The position numbers and the translations under genes are program-made. The notes beneath the pieces were generated by a model, which did not search any database, was not told the origin of the DNA, and worked only from the letters and a program-made list of their open reading frames with translations. Positions 51,700 to 60,760 of a DNA stretch of 64,000 bases are shown piece by piece. Origin of the DNA: Desulfuromonas sp964536375 (GTDB lineage Bacteria > Desulfobacterota > Desulfuromonadia > Desulfuromonadales > Desulfuromonadaceae); assembly GCA_964536375.1 (NCBI GenBank), contig CAZHXF010000006.1:1-64000 (forward strand), given 5' to 3'. The stretch's first letter is position 1. The number at the start of each line of letters is the position of its first letter.

Positions 51700-52785
51700 T
51701 TATGGATTTTCAGCCCGCGCATAGCATGGACCAGGGTATATAACACACAGATAAACCAGATAAAACGCCAACCAGCTGCTGAGCGCAAGCACCCCACAAC
51801 ACAACGGCTTAACAAGCAGCGGCAACACATAGCGTTCATGGCACAACAGCATAGCAGATCTACGTTTGCTATCAATGAAAGGCAACAACCACCCACAGGC
51901 ATAACACGGGAACCATGAATATCCTATTATTACTTGGGCACAAGTATACCAGAAAGCGCAAGATTGTCGCATAGACGAACGGTGCAAGCACCGCTTAATG
52001 TACCGCAATAACAAGCAAACAGATTGGCTCCCATCCTTATCAACTACCGATTGTTCCGATGTATATGTTGGCGAAAAATTCTGTAACCCAGCACCACCGA
52101 CAATCAGCAGCAACGCATTAATGATTATTCTGGGTCCAATTCCATCGCTAAGATAACGGCGTGTTGACGTGGTAATCAACTGAGGCAACAATATCCACGC
52201 TGCCTTCGCCGCAACGGCATCGGCAAAAAAAACATCTTCAAGGGCAGAGACATCTTCACGGAAGCGCCCGACATCCTGCCACAGATTACGTTTCAGCAGC
52301 ATCCCCTGATCACCATAGATGGTACCACGCCGGTTAAGCGTCGCCTTCTCACCCAAATAGCGATAAAAGCGATTTTTGCTGCCATAATGCCGGAAGTTCA
52401 AACAAAAATGACCGGCAACCTGAGCTGGTTGCCTGTGGTTTATCTCCTGATTAAAACAAGTGACCGCATCTCTGAGCAAATATGGCTCTTGCCAGCTACA
52501 ATCGGCATGCAAAAAAAACAACAAATCGCCAGTTGCAACGTCCGCTCCACAATTCATCTGCACTGCCCGTCCTGTAACGCTTGGCACTACAATGATCTCA
52601 TGTTTAGTACAGGCTGAGTACTGCGCAATTAACGCTGCGGAACCATCACAGCTAGAACCAACACTAAAGATAATTTCCAAAGCTAAACCACGCTGTCGTT
52701 CCAAGGTGGCGAACAGATCATGAAGGGTTGCGGCTTCATTTAAAACTGGAATTATTATAGAAAGATCTGGTGTAAATAAAGACAT
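51700..52785 (-). CDS. Family 2 glycosyltransferase (TIGR04283-like) with long C-terminal extension
   Basis: The N-terminal 230 residues form a GT-A glycosyltransferase: LSIIIPVLNEAATLHDLF, LLFFLHADCSWQEPYLL (DxD-like acidic site), YGDQGMLLKRNLWQDVGRF and a TSTRRY motif. This resembles the group annotated as arsenosugar-type glycosyltransferase. The last 130 residues are Cys-rich, include a probable membrane segment near the end (LALSSWLAFYLVYLCVI), and match nothing I know. The start may be ATG 52785; a longer frame to 52818 runs into the metK terminator. It sits between metK and ahcY. Confidence 0.72.
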   Translation of the reverse strand: MSLFTPDLSIIIPVLNEAATLHDLFATLERQRGLALEIIFSVGSSCDGSAALIAQYSACTKHEIIVVPSVTGRAVQMNCGADVATGDLLFFLHADCSWQEPYLLRDAVTCFNQEINHRQPAQVAGHFCLNFRHYGSKNRFYRYLGEKATLNRRGTIYGDQGMLLKRNLWQDVGRFREDVSALEDVFFADAVAAKAAWILLPQLITTSTRRYLSDGIGPRIIINALLLIVGGAGLQNFSPTYTSEQSVVDKDGSQSVCLLLRYIKRCLHRSSMRQSCAFWYTCAQVIIGYSWFPCYACGWLLPFIDSKRRSAMLLCHERYVLPLLVKPLCCGVLALSSWLAFYLVYLCVIYPGPCYARAENP

Positions 52786-52810
52786 AAGATATTCTGAATA
52801 AGACATGTGG

Positions 52811-52849
52811 AAAAACAAAAAAGCAAGGCATCCATTGACTGCCTTGCTT
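52811..52849 (-). terminator. Terminator after metK
   Basis: On the minus strand a perfect 10-base-pair stem (AAGCAAGGCA, 52840-52849 with 52821-52830) with a 9-base loop runs into TTTTTTGTTTTT. It starts about 20 bases past the metK stop and would limit transcription into the glycosyltransferase and ahcY genes. Confidence 0.85.
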
Positions 52850-52870
52850 CGCTAATTTTTTTAAATTTAG

Positions 52871-54040
52871 CTAGAGACCGGCTCTGCTGCGCAGAGACTC
52901 GACGCGGTCAGTTTTTTCCCAGGTGAAATCAGGCAATTCACGCCCGAAATGACCATACGCTGCAGTTTGACGATAAATTGGACGTAACAAATCAAGTGTT
53001 TCAATGATAGCCGCAGGACGCAGGTCAAACTCATCACGAACAATACGGGCAATCTGATCAGAAGCAATCTTGCCGGTACCAAAAGCATTAACCATCACAG
53101 AAACAGGTTCTGCCACCCCAATAGCATAAGCAACCTGCACCTCACACTTATTAGCCAGACCGGCAGCGACAATATTTTTCGCTACGTAACGCCCCATGTA
53201 AGAGGCACTGCGATCCACTTTGGAGGGATCCTTACCGGAGAAAGCACCACCACCATGTGAGCCTTGCCCGCCGTAGGTATCTACAATAATCTTACGCCCA
53301 GTCAAACCACAGTCTCCAACTGGTCCACCAATAACAAAGCGTCCGGTCGGATTAATAAAAAATTTAGTGGCAGCATCGATCAGATTACTTGGCAACACCT
53401 TTTTAATTACTTCCTCCATCAGCGCCTCTTCAATCTGGCGATGGGTAGCATCTGGATCATGTTGAGTCGACAGCACAATTGCTTCAATACGCACGGGCTT
53501 ATCATCTACATACTGAATAGATACTTGGGACTTACTATCGGGACGCAGAAAATCAACCACACCCGCCTTGCGAATAGCCGCTAGTTGCTGGGTAAGCTTG
53601 TGGGCAAAAACTATCGGCATGGGCATCAGTTGTGCGGTGTCATTACAAGCATAACCAAACATCAACCCCTGATCTCCAGCACCCTGATCCTTAAATAACC
53701 CCTCACCGGCAGTAACTCCTTGTGAAATATCCGGAGACTGCCGATCCAATGAGGTAATAACAGCACAGGTGTTGGCATCGTAACCAACATCAGAACCGAC
53801 GTAACCTATATCGCGAATAGTCTGGCGTACTACATCTACATAATCAATCTTCGCATGCGTGGTGATTTCACCGGCTAACATTGCCATTCCGGTCGTTACC
53901 AGTGTCTCACAAGCAACTCGAGCATACTTATCCTCAGTCAAAATAGCATCAAGGATTGCATCTGAAATCTGATCTGCCATTTTATCTGGATGACCCTCAC
54001 TAACAGATTCAGAAGTAAACATAAAATTGGTCATTGGCAT
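52871..54040 (-). CDS. metK: S-adenosylmethionine synthetase
   Basis: Makes SAM from methionine and ATP. The 389 residues show FTSESVSEGHPDKMADQISDA, GAGDQGLMFGYACNDT and GGGAFSGKDPSKVDRSA, all family signatures. AAGGG lies 8 bases before the ATG. There is no SAM riboswitch fold in the 80 bases upstream, which separate it from ptsI. A clear terminator follows. Confidence 0.97.
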   Translation of the reverse strand: MPMTNFMFTSESVSEGHPDKMADQISDAILDAILTEDKYARVACETLVTTGMAMLAGEITTHAKIDYVDVVRQTIRDIGYVGSDVGYDANTCAVITSLDRQSPDISQGVTAGEGLFKDQGAGDQGLMFGYACNDTAQLMPMPIVFAHKLTQQLAAIRKAGVVDFLRPDSKSQVSIQYVDDKPVRIEAIVLSTQHDPDATHRQIEEALMEEVIKKVLPSNLIDAATKFFINPTGRFVIGGPVGDCGLTGRKIIVDTYGGQGSHGGGAFSGKDPSKVDRSASYMGRYVAKNIVAAGLANKCEVQVAYAIGVAEPVSVMVNAFGTGKIASDQIARIVRDEFDLRPAAIIETLDLLRPIYRQTAAYGHFGRELPDFTWEKTDRVESLRSRAGL

Positions 54041-54120
54041 TACGGTATCCCTTTCACACCTGAAAAATTACTCTATATTCAACAAGCAACATAGACATGT
54101 AAAACAACATCCCATAAATT

Positions 54121-55920
54121 TTACATCATGTGATGTTCGATATTATCTTCAACTTCAAACTCGTGAGCATACTCCTTCAGCGCTATATTGATAGCGGCAG
54201 CAACCTCTGCTGCGGTAACAAATTTCAACAATGATTCTAGCAACTTTTTACCATCCGCACTGTGCCACTGCCGCAATAATTGCTTCACTCTTGAAATCCC
54301 ACTACTATTCATAGACAGTTCGCTGTAGCCCATAGAAATAAGCAGCGCACTGTAAATTGGTTCTGAAGCCAACTCCCCACATATGCAAGCAGGGATACCG
54401 GCAATCTGTGCCGCTTGGGCAACACGCGCTAGCGCACGTAATATCGCCGGATGAAACGGCTCATACAGATAGGCAACATGCTCATTGCCACGATCAACCG
54501 CCAGACAATACTGGATTAGGTCGTTGCTGCCAACTGAAAAAAAGTCCACTTCAATCGCTAATAGATCAGCAATGAGAACCGCCGAAGGAGTTTCGATCAT
54601 AATACCGACTTGGATCTCTTTATCGAAGGCAGTTCCTGAAGACTGTAGCTCCGCCATCATCTCCGTTACAATCTGTCGGCAGGCCCGCACTTCTGCAACA
54701 CCAGAGACCATGGGAAACAGTATGCGTATCTTGCCTAGCGCTGAGGCGCGCAAAATTGCCCTGATCTGAATTTTAAACAGCTTCAGCTCGCGCAACGACA
54801 GGCGGATTGAACGCAACCCCATAGCTGGATTAGCCTCATCATCAAGGCAGATATCAGGGACAAATTTGTCTCCACCGACGTCTAGGGTACGGATTGTTAC
54901 CGAATATGGCGCGACTTGCTGAATAATGCGGCGATATTCTAAAAATTGGTCTTCTTCGCTCGGCGGTTGCTGACGGGCAATATACATAAACTCAGTACGT
55001 AACAGCCCAATACCGGTTGCACCATTGTGAATTGCCAATTCAGCTTCGTCAGGAAACTCAATATTGGCTTTGAGCTCAATTTTTATACCGTCGCTAGTCT
55101 GGGCAGGCAATTCACAGTATTCCTGCAATTTCTGCCGATACAACTCGTAGCGTTTTTGCTTAGCCAGATATTGGTCGATGGTTGCGGTGCAGGGGTTGAT
55201 TATTACACACCCGCTACAACCATCAACAATAATAACAGCTCCGGCTACGACTTGACTGGTAACATTTTCCGTACCTACTACCGCAGGAATTTCTAATGAC
55301 CTCGCCAAAATAGCGGTATGTGATGTTCGTCCACCCATATCTGTAACAAAAGCTACAGTTTTTTTCTTATCTAACTGCAAGGTATCAGCTGGAGACAGGT
55401 CGTGCGCTACTATAACCGACTTATGCTCCAGATTACTTATACTCTGCTGCACCGCACCGCGAATATTACGCAGAACCCGTTCACCAACTAATTCTATATC
55501 AGAACCACGCTCACGCAGATATTCATCATCAATGCTATCAAAGGTTTTGCGAAACTGCTGCAACACCCTCTTTAAGGCACCGGAAGCATTAATGTTTTTA
55601 TTTTTAATGATTTCAGTAGTTGCATCGCATAGCATAGGATCATCTAAAATCATCAGTTGGGTATCGATAATATAGAAGTGTTCCGTCTGTGATTTATGGG
55701 ATAGACCATCCTTTATAACGCACAATTGTTGCTTCGCACATAACAGTGCATCGATAAAGGTCTTGATCTCACTCTCTACCGCAGTTGGTTGGATATGATA
55801 TTCTAGGACTGACACGCGGCGTCTATCTAGGAGATAAAGTTCTCCTATAGCTATCCCGGGTGATGCTGCTACCCCGGAGACACGCAAGTTTACCTGATCA
55901 CTCTTCGCCAAATTTGTCAT
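54121..55920 (-). CDS. ptsI: PTS enzyme I (PEP-protein phosphotransferase)
   Basis: Takes phosphate from PEP and passes it to HPr, the entry point of the PTS. About 599 residues: GVAASPGIAIGELYLL, the phospho-His in GGRTSHTAILARSLEIPAVVG, GIGLLRTEFMY, FPMVSGVAEVRA and the catalytic FSVGSNDLIQYCLAVDRGN. The ATG at 55920 overlaps ptsH by 23 bases; a longer frame to 55959 is less likely. No strong ribosome site is seen, so translation is probably coupled to ptsH. Confidence 0.95.
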   Translation of the reverse strand: MTNLAKSDQVNLRVSGVAASPGIAIGELYLLDRRRVSVLEYHIQPTAVESEIKTFIDALLCAKQQLCVIKDGLSHKSQTEHFYIIDTQLMILDDPMLCDATTEIIKNKNINASGALKRVLQQFRKTFDSIDDEYLRERGSDIELVGERVLRNIRGAVQQSISNLEHKSVIVAHDLSPADTLQLDKKKTVAFVTDMGGRTSHTAILARSLEIPAVVGTENVTSQVVAGAVIIVDGCSGCVIINPCTATIDQYLAKQKRYELYRQKLQEYCELPAQTSDGIKIELKANIEFPDEAELAIHNGATGIGLLRTEFMYIARQQPPSEEDQFLEYRRIIQQVAPYSVTIRTLDVGGDKFVPDICLDDEANPAMGLRSIRLSLRELKLFKIQIRAILRASALGKIRILFPMVSGVAEVRACRQIVTEMMAELQSSGTAFDKEIQVGIMIETPSAVLIADLLAIEVDFFSVGSNDLIQYCLAVDRGNEHVAYLYEPFHPAILRALARVAQAAQIAGIPACICGELASEPIYSALLISMGYSELSMNSSGISRVKQLLRQWHSADGKKLLESLLKFVTAAEVAAAINIALKEYAHEFEVEDNIEHHMM

Positions 55921-56164
55921 TAATAAGTTGTCCAATCGCCGCCAGTGCTTCTTCAGCATCAGCCCCTTCAGTACGCACCTTAATCAATGAGCCCTTGGGT
56001 GCGGCCAACATCAATATCCCCATAATACTTTTGCCATTTACTTCAAAATCATCTTTTTCGACAAAAACTTCAGCTACAAATTTACTGGCTAGCTGCACAA
56101 ATTGTGCGGCTGCACGCGCGTGCAGCCCTAAACGATTTATAATTTCAAACTCTTTTTCTGCCAT
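55898..56164 (-). CDS. ptsH: Phosphocarrier protein HPr
   Basis: An 88-residue phosphate carrier. His15 in NRLGLHARAAAQF receives phosphate from enzyme I. Ser46 in VNGKSIMGILML is the site that HPr kinase would modify; hprK is encoded nearby. The last residues are acidic. It lies between the IID gene and ptsI, in the order IIA-IIB-IIC-IID-ptsH-ptsI. Confidence 0.97.
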   Translation of the reverse strand: MAEKEFEIINRLGLHARAAAQFVQLASKFVAEVFVEKDDFEVNGKSIMGILMLAAPKGSLIKVRTEGADAEEALAAIGQLINDKFGEE

Positions 56165-56205
56165 ACTAACCTTTATCTATCTTACAAAAATATGTAGTTA
56201 AATTT

Positions 56206-56970
56206 CTACATAAGCAACTTGCTAACTGTTGTCACACTGGCAATAACAGCACACAACACAATGGCGGTTGGTACCCCCTTGCGTAAACAAAAAACAGCTC
56301 CTAATACAACCATTACAACAATAGCGTTAGTAACCATCGCCCAACCCAAGCAAAGGTGCACACTATGAACCAGCACCGCACACAAACCACCGATCACTAC
56401 GATGGTGCACCGCTTCAGCACCAGAGCCAGATCGGCAAGATGCCCACGCTGCACTATAGCCACCACAGCCGCACCATGATGATAGCCTATCCACACGCCA
56501 ACAATACGCAAGGCACCTACTGGCACATTGAACAACACAACCAACAATATTGGTGCCCACCAAAAACCATATGCAGCCAAGGCGACGGCCAGACAGCAGA
56601 TAAAAGAACGATACCCCCCCCAGAACAGCGCATCACCAACAGCAGCAACTGGTGCCATTACTGCTTCGGCATATTGATGTGCCGCTATAGGCACCTCTCT
56701 TCCTCGACTCTGCTCAGCTTCAATGGCGATAGTCGCACCAGCTACGCTTGAAACTAAAAAAGTATTCGTATTGAAATACTTTAAATATTTCCTCATTACA
56801 GCAGCTATCTGATCTGAACCATATAAAACGCGCAGTTCCGGCAGCAAAACCACACTCCAACCCAAACCTTGAAACTGGCGGTAATTCCAACTGGACTGGA
56901 CAAATAAACAGCGCAACGCCATACGCAACAAGCGCCACTTGGAAACTAGCTGTGGCTGAGATTCCGGCAT
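56206..56970 (-). CDS. PTS mannose-family IID subunit
   Basis: Membrane subunit of a mannose-type PTS permease, about 254 residues. It shows RMALRCLFVQSSWNYRQFQGLGW and the family-like MAPVAAVGDALFWGGYRS, then hydrophobic segments in the C-terminal half. The start at 56970 (TGATG overlap with IIC, GGAGG upstream) is well supported. The substrate is unknown. Sequence similarity to well-studied IID proteins is limited to short motifs. Confidence 0.85.
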   Translation of the reverse strand: MPESQPQLVSKWRLLRMALRCLFVQSSWNYRQFQGLGWSVVLLPELRVLYGSDQIAAVMRKYLKYFNTNTFLVSSVAGATIAIEAEQSRGREVPIAAHQYAEAVMAPVAAVGDALFWGGYRSFICCLAVALAAYGFWWAPILLVVLFNVPVGALRIVGVWIGYHHGAAVVAIVQRGHLADLALVLKRCTIVVIGGLCAVLVHSVHLCLGWAMVTNAIVVMVVLGAVFCLRKGVPTAIVLCAVIASVTTVSKLLM

Positions 56971-57671
56971 CACAAAACCTCCAACAACACATAAGTGATA
57001 GCATAGCCACAAATGAACAAACCAACACTGTGTCTCCCCCGCAGCACCGCCAAAATTGCAGCTATACCAGTAAGGGGGAAAATTGCCGCCAGCATTCGGC
57101 CATCCACAGGAAAGATAAAAGCCACCTCGTCAATATAATCCAAACCCATCCATAAAATCACACTGCCACTAGCGACAATAAAGCTACATGAGGCTAAAGA
57201 AGCCACGGCAAAAACAGACAGACCAAGGTAGTGGTTTGCTACCAGAGAACGCCAGCGACCACATTCCAAATTACGTTGTGCGCGAAGAAACAGATGTTCG
57301 TTGACGTGGCGTGCCCAGACATCAAAACATTTTCCAACCTCGGCAAAAACAACAACCAATAAACCGACAAGCACAACCAGTTCCCAGTGATGTTCAGACA
57401 AGTGGATGGCAAATAATTTAATCAGAACAACAGCGCCGATAGCTGCTTGCGTATCATCTGGAGCAACAGCAGCACCCACAGGTAAACGCATCAGCCATAG
57501 AAGTTCGAGCATTATCCCTAATTGTAGTGCCGGAGTAAAAACACCGAGCAGATAACCCATAAGTGCAGCGCAGACTAAAGGACGCGCCAGCATAATAGAG
57601 GCCACTGCCGTACGATCTAAACCTGCTAAAGTAGACACAGCAACAACCATCAGCCAACTTGCTAAATTCAT
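56970..57671 (-). CDS. PTS mannose-family IIC subunit
   Basis: A 233-residue polytopic membrane protein with about six hydrophobic segments. Family-type features are GLDRTAVASIMLARPLVCAALMG near the start and LGIMLELLWLMRLPVGAAVAPDD, matching the substrate-pathway region of IIC. The middle (about 110-145, HVNEHLFLRAQRNLE) is a soluble loop. It is placed between IIB and IID with gaps of a few bases. Sugar specificity cannot be told. Confidence 0.85.
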   Translation of the reverse strand: MNLASWLMVVAVSTLAGLDRTAVASIMLARPLVCAALMGYLLGVFTPALQLGIMLELLWLMRLPVGAAVAPDDTQAAIGAVVLIKLFAIHLSEHHWELVVLVGLLVVVFAEVGKCFDVWARHVNEHLFLRAQRNLECGRWRSLVANHYLGLSVFAVASLASCSFIVASGSVILWMGLDYIDEVAFIFPVDGRMLAAIFPLTGIAAILAVLRGRHSVGLFICGYAITYVLLEVL

Positions 57672-57674
57672 ATG

Positions 57675-58160
57675 CTACCTTAAAGAACAACAGTTGCAGT
57701 CCCAATGCAACACCCTGTCAGTAGGTATACACTGCGCACTTATGTCAACTCCACGTCGCGCGAGCTGCTCCAGAGCCTGCAAATCGTCAGTATCCATATA
57801 TAATGTCTTTGATATACAGCATTTGTGCTCACCGACGTGCATATTGCCCAAATTTAACGCTTTAAAAACAAACCCCTTAAGATATGCCTGCAACGCGCTA
57901 CATGGATTGGCAAACAACACCATAACATTTGCTTTGTCCAGTTCTGGGTTGTTGCATAGTTCAGCTATCTGGGCATGAGAACAGATCTGTAACTTGAGGG
58001 TTGAGGGGACTACTGCCATCATTAACTGGCTACGAAAAGTATCGTTAGCAACAATATCGTCAATGACAATAATGTAATTTGCTAGCACATATGGAATCCA
58101 TGACTCAAGCACCTGACCATGAATCAATCGATTATCAACGCGCGCCAAAACTATAGACAT
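57675..58160 (-). CDS. PTS mannose-family IIB subunit
   Basis: Cytoplasmic 161-residue phosphotransfer domain, with phospho-His14 in ARVDNRLIHGQVLESWIP. The start at ATG 58160 (TAATG overlap with IIA, GGAG 5 bases upstream) is preferred to the longer frame at 58178. The C-terminal part is rather Cys-rich (HKCCISK; WDCNCCSLR), which is unusual for IIB. It receives phosphate from IIA and would hand it to the sugar carried by IIC/IID. Confidence 0.9.
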   Translation of the reverse strand: MSIVLARVDNRLIHGQVLESWIPYVLANYIIVIDDIVANDTFRSQLMMAVVPSTLKLQICSHAQIAELCNNPELDKANVMVLFANPCSALQAYLKGFVFKALNLGNMHVGEHKCCISKTLYMDTDDLQALEQLARRGVDISAQCIPTDRVLHWDCNCCSLR

Positions 58161-58570
58161 TAATTCTCCACACCACACATAATATCGCTAGTCAATACGA
58201 TGCTCTTTTGACCATAATTTCTCATAAAAGCTGCCAATTTCGTCAATACCATAGAATCACGGCTGCTGGAGAATTTCAGCAACATAGGCAAATTTACCCC
58301 ATTAACTATTTCCACACGATTCTTCTGAAGAAAACGCGCAGCTATATTAGCTGGCGTACCGCCAAATAAATCTGTCATAATCAGAACACCATCGCCGCAG
58401 CAGTCAACTTCTGCGATAGATTCCTGGAATTTCTTCTGCATATCCTCAAGATCTGCGCCTGAATTAACCGAATGACAACGTACATGTTTTATTGGACCAA
58501 CTATAGATTCTGCTGCGTGGAGTAACTCAGCAGCAAGAGAAGCATGGGTCGCAATTACAAGCCCTATCAT
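58160..58570 (-). CDS. PTS mannose-family IIA subunit
   Basis: A 136-residue IIA domain with phospho-His9 in IGLVIATHASLAAELLHAA and the family motif VLIMTDLFGGTPANIAARF. It accepts phosphate from HPr. It overlaps rapZ by four bases (ATGA) upstream. In many deltaproteobacteria a lone IIA of this type sits here with a regulatory role; here the full IIABCD set is present. Confidence 0.94.
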   Translation of the reverse strand: MIGLVIATHASLAAELLHAAESIVGPIKHVRCHSVNSGADLEDMQKKFQESIAEVDCCGDGVLIMTDLFGGTPANIAARFLQKNRVEIVNGVNLPMLLKFSSSRDSMVLTKLAAFMRNYGQKSIVLTSDIMCGVEN

Positions 58571-59430
58571 TCTTCCCCCTTAATCAGATCGCGATGAAAC
58601 ACCTTTACATTCTGAGTTTCTTTCATCCGTGAATGTAATGCTTCAACTATAGCAACGCTGCGATGGTGCCCACCAGTACAACCAACAGATACTGTAAGAT
58701 AACTCTTACCTTCCTGACGATACTGCGGCAACAAAAAATCTAACCAATCAGATGTGCGCTGAATAAACTCCTGACTTTGGGGATAAGCAAAAACATAATC
58801 TCGTACCGATTCATCCAAGCCAGTCAATAAGCGCAAGTCTTCCACATAGTGTGGATTGGGCAAAAAACGCACATCAATTACCAGATCTGACTCCAGCGGA
58901 ATACCATAACGAAAACCAAAAGACTGTAGACGAATCACCATCGGCACCACATTATCGACCTCGCCATACAGCTGGAGCAACACACTGGCCTTGAGCTGAT
59001 GCACGGAGAGCTCAGTTGTATCAAAGACAACTGTTGCTAGTGCGCGCAATGGCTGTAACATGCTGCGCTCATCAGATATAGCAGTGGCTATATTACTGTG
59101 TGCCATCAAGGGGTGACGGCGACGGGTTGCAGAAAAACGGCGGATCAATTCATCATCAGTGGCATCAAAAAAATAAACATGAAGCGTATGTCCAGCATTT
59201 CTAACTTTTTCAAAAGCAACATTACCCTCAGCAAGAAAACTAGGGTTACGTGCATCCATAACAATGGCTACTCCACGCCGTGCAACTTTATCCAGATCAC
59301 CTTGCTCTAAAAACTGGCTGATTAACGCCATCGGGAAATTATCGACAACATAATATCCCTCATCTTCTAAAACACGTGCTGCCGTAGATTTTCCAGAACC
59401 AGAAAGACCGGTAATGATAACAAAATGCAT
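58567..59430 (-). CDS. rapZ: RNase adapter protein RapZ
   Basis: A 287-residue nucleotide-binding protein; in E. coli it directs RNase E to the GlmZ small RNA, and elsewhere it is linked to cell-wall precursor control. The Walker A is ITGLSGSGKSTAARVLEDEG at residues 6-25, then YVVDNFPMALI. The C-terminal domain has FGFRYGIPLESDLVIDVRFLPNP and SVGCTGGHHRSVAIVE. It lies between hprK and PTS IIA, a widely conserved association. Confidence 0.95.
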   Translation of the reverse strand: MHFVIITGLSGSGKSTAARVLEDEGYYVVDNFPMALISQFLEQGDLDKVARRGVAIVMDARNPSFLAEGNVAFEKVRNAGHTLHVYFFDATDDELIRRFSATRRRHPLMAHSNIATAISDERSMLQPLRALATVVFDTTELSVHQLKASVLLQLYGEVDNVVPMVIRLQSFGFRYGIPLESDLVIDVRFLPNPHYVEDLRLLTGLDESVRDYVFAYPQSQEFIQRTSDWLDFLLPQYRQEGKSYLTVSVGCTGGHHRSVAIVEALHSRMKETQNVKVFHRDLIKGEE

Positions 59431-59433
59431 CTA

Positions 59434-60234
59434 CTACTCCAAATCATCACCAATGATAACATGCGCGCGCAACTGTGCGGTTTCTGCCATACGTTCCTCT
59501 AGTCGATCTTGAAATTCTCGCGCNNNNNNNNNNNNNNNNNNNNNNNNNNNNNNNNNNNNNNNNNNNNNNNNNNNNNNNNNNNNNNNNNNNNNNNNNNNNN
59601 NNNNNNNNNNNNNNNNNNNNNNNTGATAATTCAACAGATCGCTACCCTCACCGAACAAGACTGCTGGCAGCTTGGTACGTACTCTAACCACATCATCTGC
59701 CACTAACCTGTGACCACGCAGAACCAGATCAAGAGCACATTCACTTTTACCAATGCCACTCTTGCCTATCAACAGCACTCCGACACCAAAGACATCCACC
59801 AATACCCCATGCACTGTAGTTGCGGGCAGCAAACGTTCTTCAAGAAAGTTGCTAATCATGGAAATAAACGCAGAACTTTTCATCTGCGTACGTAATACCG
59901 GAATAGAATGTGCTGCTGTTTTATCAAGGAAAACGTCGGGAAGTTGCTGCCCTTTGGTAACAATAAAGCAGGAAAAACCAAGGCTACACAGCGCTTCTAT
60001 ATTGGTAGCCGCAGTTTCAGGTGACAATTGCTCTAGATAACTTAACTCAGTAGACCCAAGTATTTGCAGACGATTTGAATGCAAAAAACTCAGGTGACCT
60101 GCTAAACCTAAGCCTGGCTTTTGGATACGGTGTGACTCTATGACTTTATCTAATCCGTCAGCACCTGACAAAACCTCAAGATCAAGTCCGGTATCTTGTT
60201 CTTCTAACAACTCCCGAATACTCAACTGAGCCAT
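59434..60234 (-). CDS. hprK: HPr kinase/phosphorylase, interrupted by an N gap
   Basis: Phosphorylates and dephosphorylates HPr on a serine, reporting energy state to the PTS. About 203 N-terminal residues are visible, with VHGVLVDVFGVGVLLIGKSG and Walker A GKSGIGKSE at 157-165, then ADDVV. The last 29 residues (AREFQDRLEERM onward) are also visible. Between them lies a 100-N block that replaces the HPr-binding and PxxPGRN region. Typical proteins are near 310 to 330 residues, so about 250 to 300 bases are probably missing. Confidence 0.9.
   Translation of the reverse strand: MAQLSIRELLEEQDTGLDLEVLSGADGLDKVIESHRIQKPGLGLAGHLSFLHSNRLQILGSTELSYLEQLSPETAATNIEALCSLGFSCFIVTKGQQLPDVFLDKTAAHSIPVLRTQMKSSAFISMISNFLEERLLPATTVHGVLVDVFGVGVLLIGKSGIGKSECALDLVLRGHRLVADDVVRVRTKLPAVLFGEGSDLLNYXXXXXXXXXXXXXXXXXXXXXXXXXXXXXXXXXXAREFQDRLEERMAETAQLRAHVIIGDDLE
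59524..59623. other. Assembly gap placeholder (100 N) inside hprK
   Basis: Exactly 100 N. The flanks do not repeat each other. The frame happens to be preserved across the placeholder, but the family length implies that the true missing segment is longer. Confidence 0.85.
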
Positions 60235-60286
60235 AGACTACCACCAATCAATTAAGTAACCATGCTATAGGGATAATAACACAGAG

Positions 60287-60751
60287 TTACGCTGCTTCTT
60301 TATTGCGGATAATCTGATATATCTCTTCGGACGTAGCAGCATTCATCAACTGCGCGCGCACATTTTCATCCTTGAGTAGCTTAGAAATCCTAGCCAGAGT
60401 CTTCAGATGAATACTAATAGAATCTTCAGGTGCCAATAGTAAAAAGAATAAGTGCGCTGGCTTACCATCCATTGAATCAAAATCTACCCCTTGCTTACTG
60501 CGACCAAAAGACAAGACAAGTTGATCAATATTTTTCAATTTACCATGAGGAATAGCAACACCTTCACCAATACCAGTGCTACCCAAATGTTCGCGCTCCT
60601 GCAGAACTTCAAGAACTTGATCGCGTTCAAGCCCGGCAACAGAACGTAACAATACATCGGTCATCTCTACCAACACATCATCCTTAGTAACTGATTTGAT
60701 TTCAGCCTCCACAGAGGCCGGATTTAGCAAGTCAACAATATTCATAATCAT
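60287..60751 (-). CDS. ptsN: PTS IIA-Ntr regulatory protein
   Basis: A 154-residue IIA domain of the nitrogen-PTS family, regulatory rather than sugar-transporting. The phospho-His69 is in IGEGVAIPHGKLKN. It starts at ATG 60751 or 60745; the ribosome site is weak and close to the hpf terminator. Its neighbours are hpf and hprK in an rpoN-hpf-ptsN order common in proteobacteria. Confidence 0.94.
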   Translation of the reverse strand: MIMNIVDLLNPASVEAEIKSVTKDDVLVEMTDVLLRSVAGLERDQVLEVLQEREHLGSTGIGEGVAIPHGKLKNIDQLVLSFGRSKQGVDFDSMDGKPAHLFFLLLAPEDSISIHLKTLARISKLLKDENVRAQLMNAATSEEIYQIIRNKEAA

Positions 60752-60760
60752 TCGTTTGCA

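Noticed and set aside
54041..54120. Possible SAM riboswitch upstream of metK
   Set aside because: The interval is only 80 bases after ptsI and shows no set of paired helices expected for any SAM riboswitch class.
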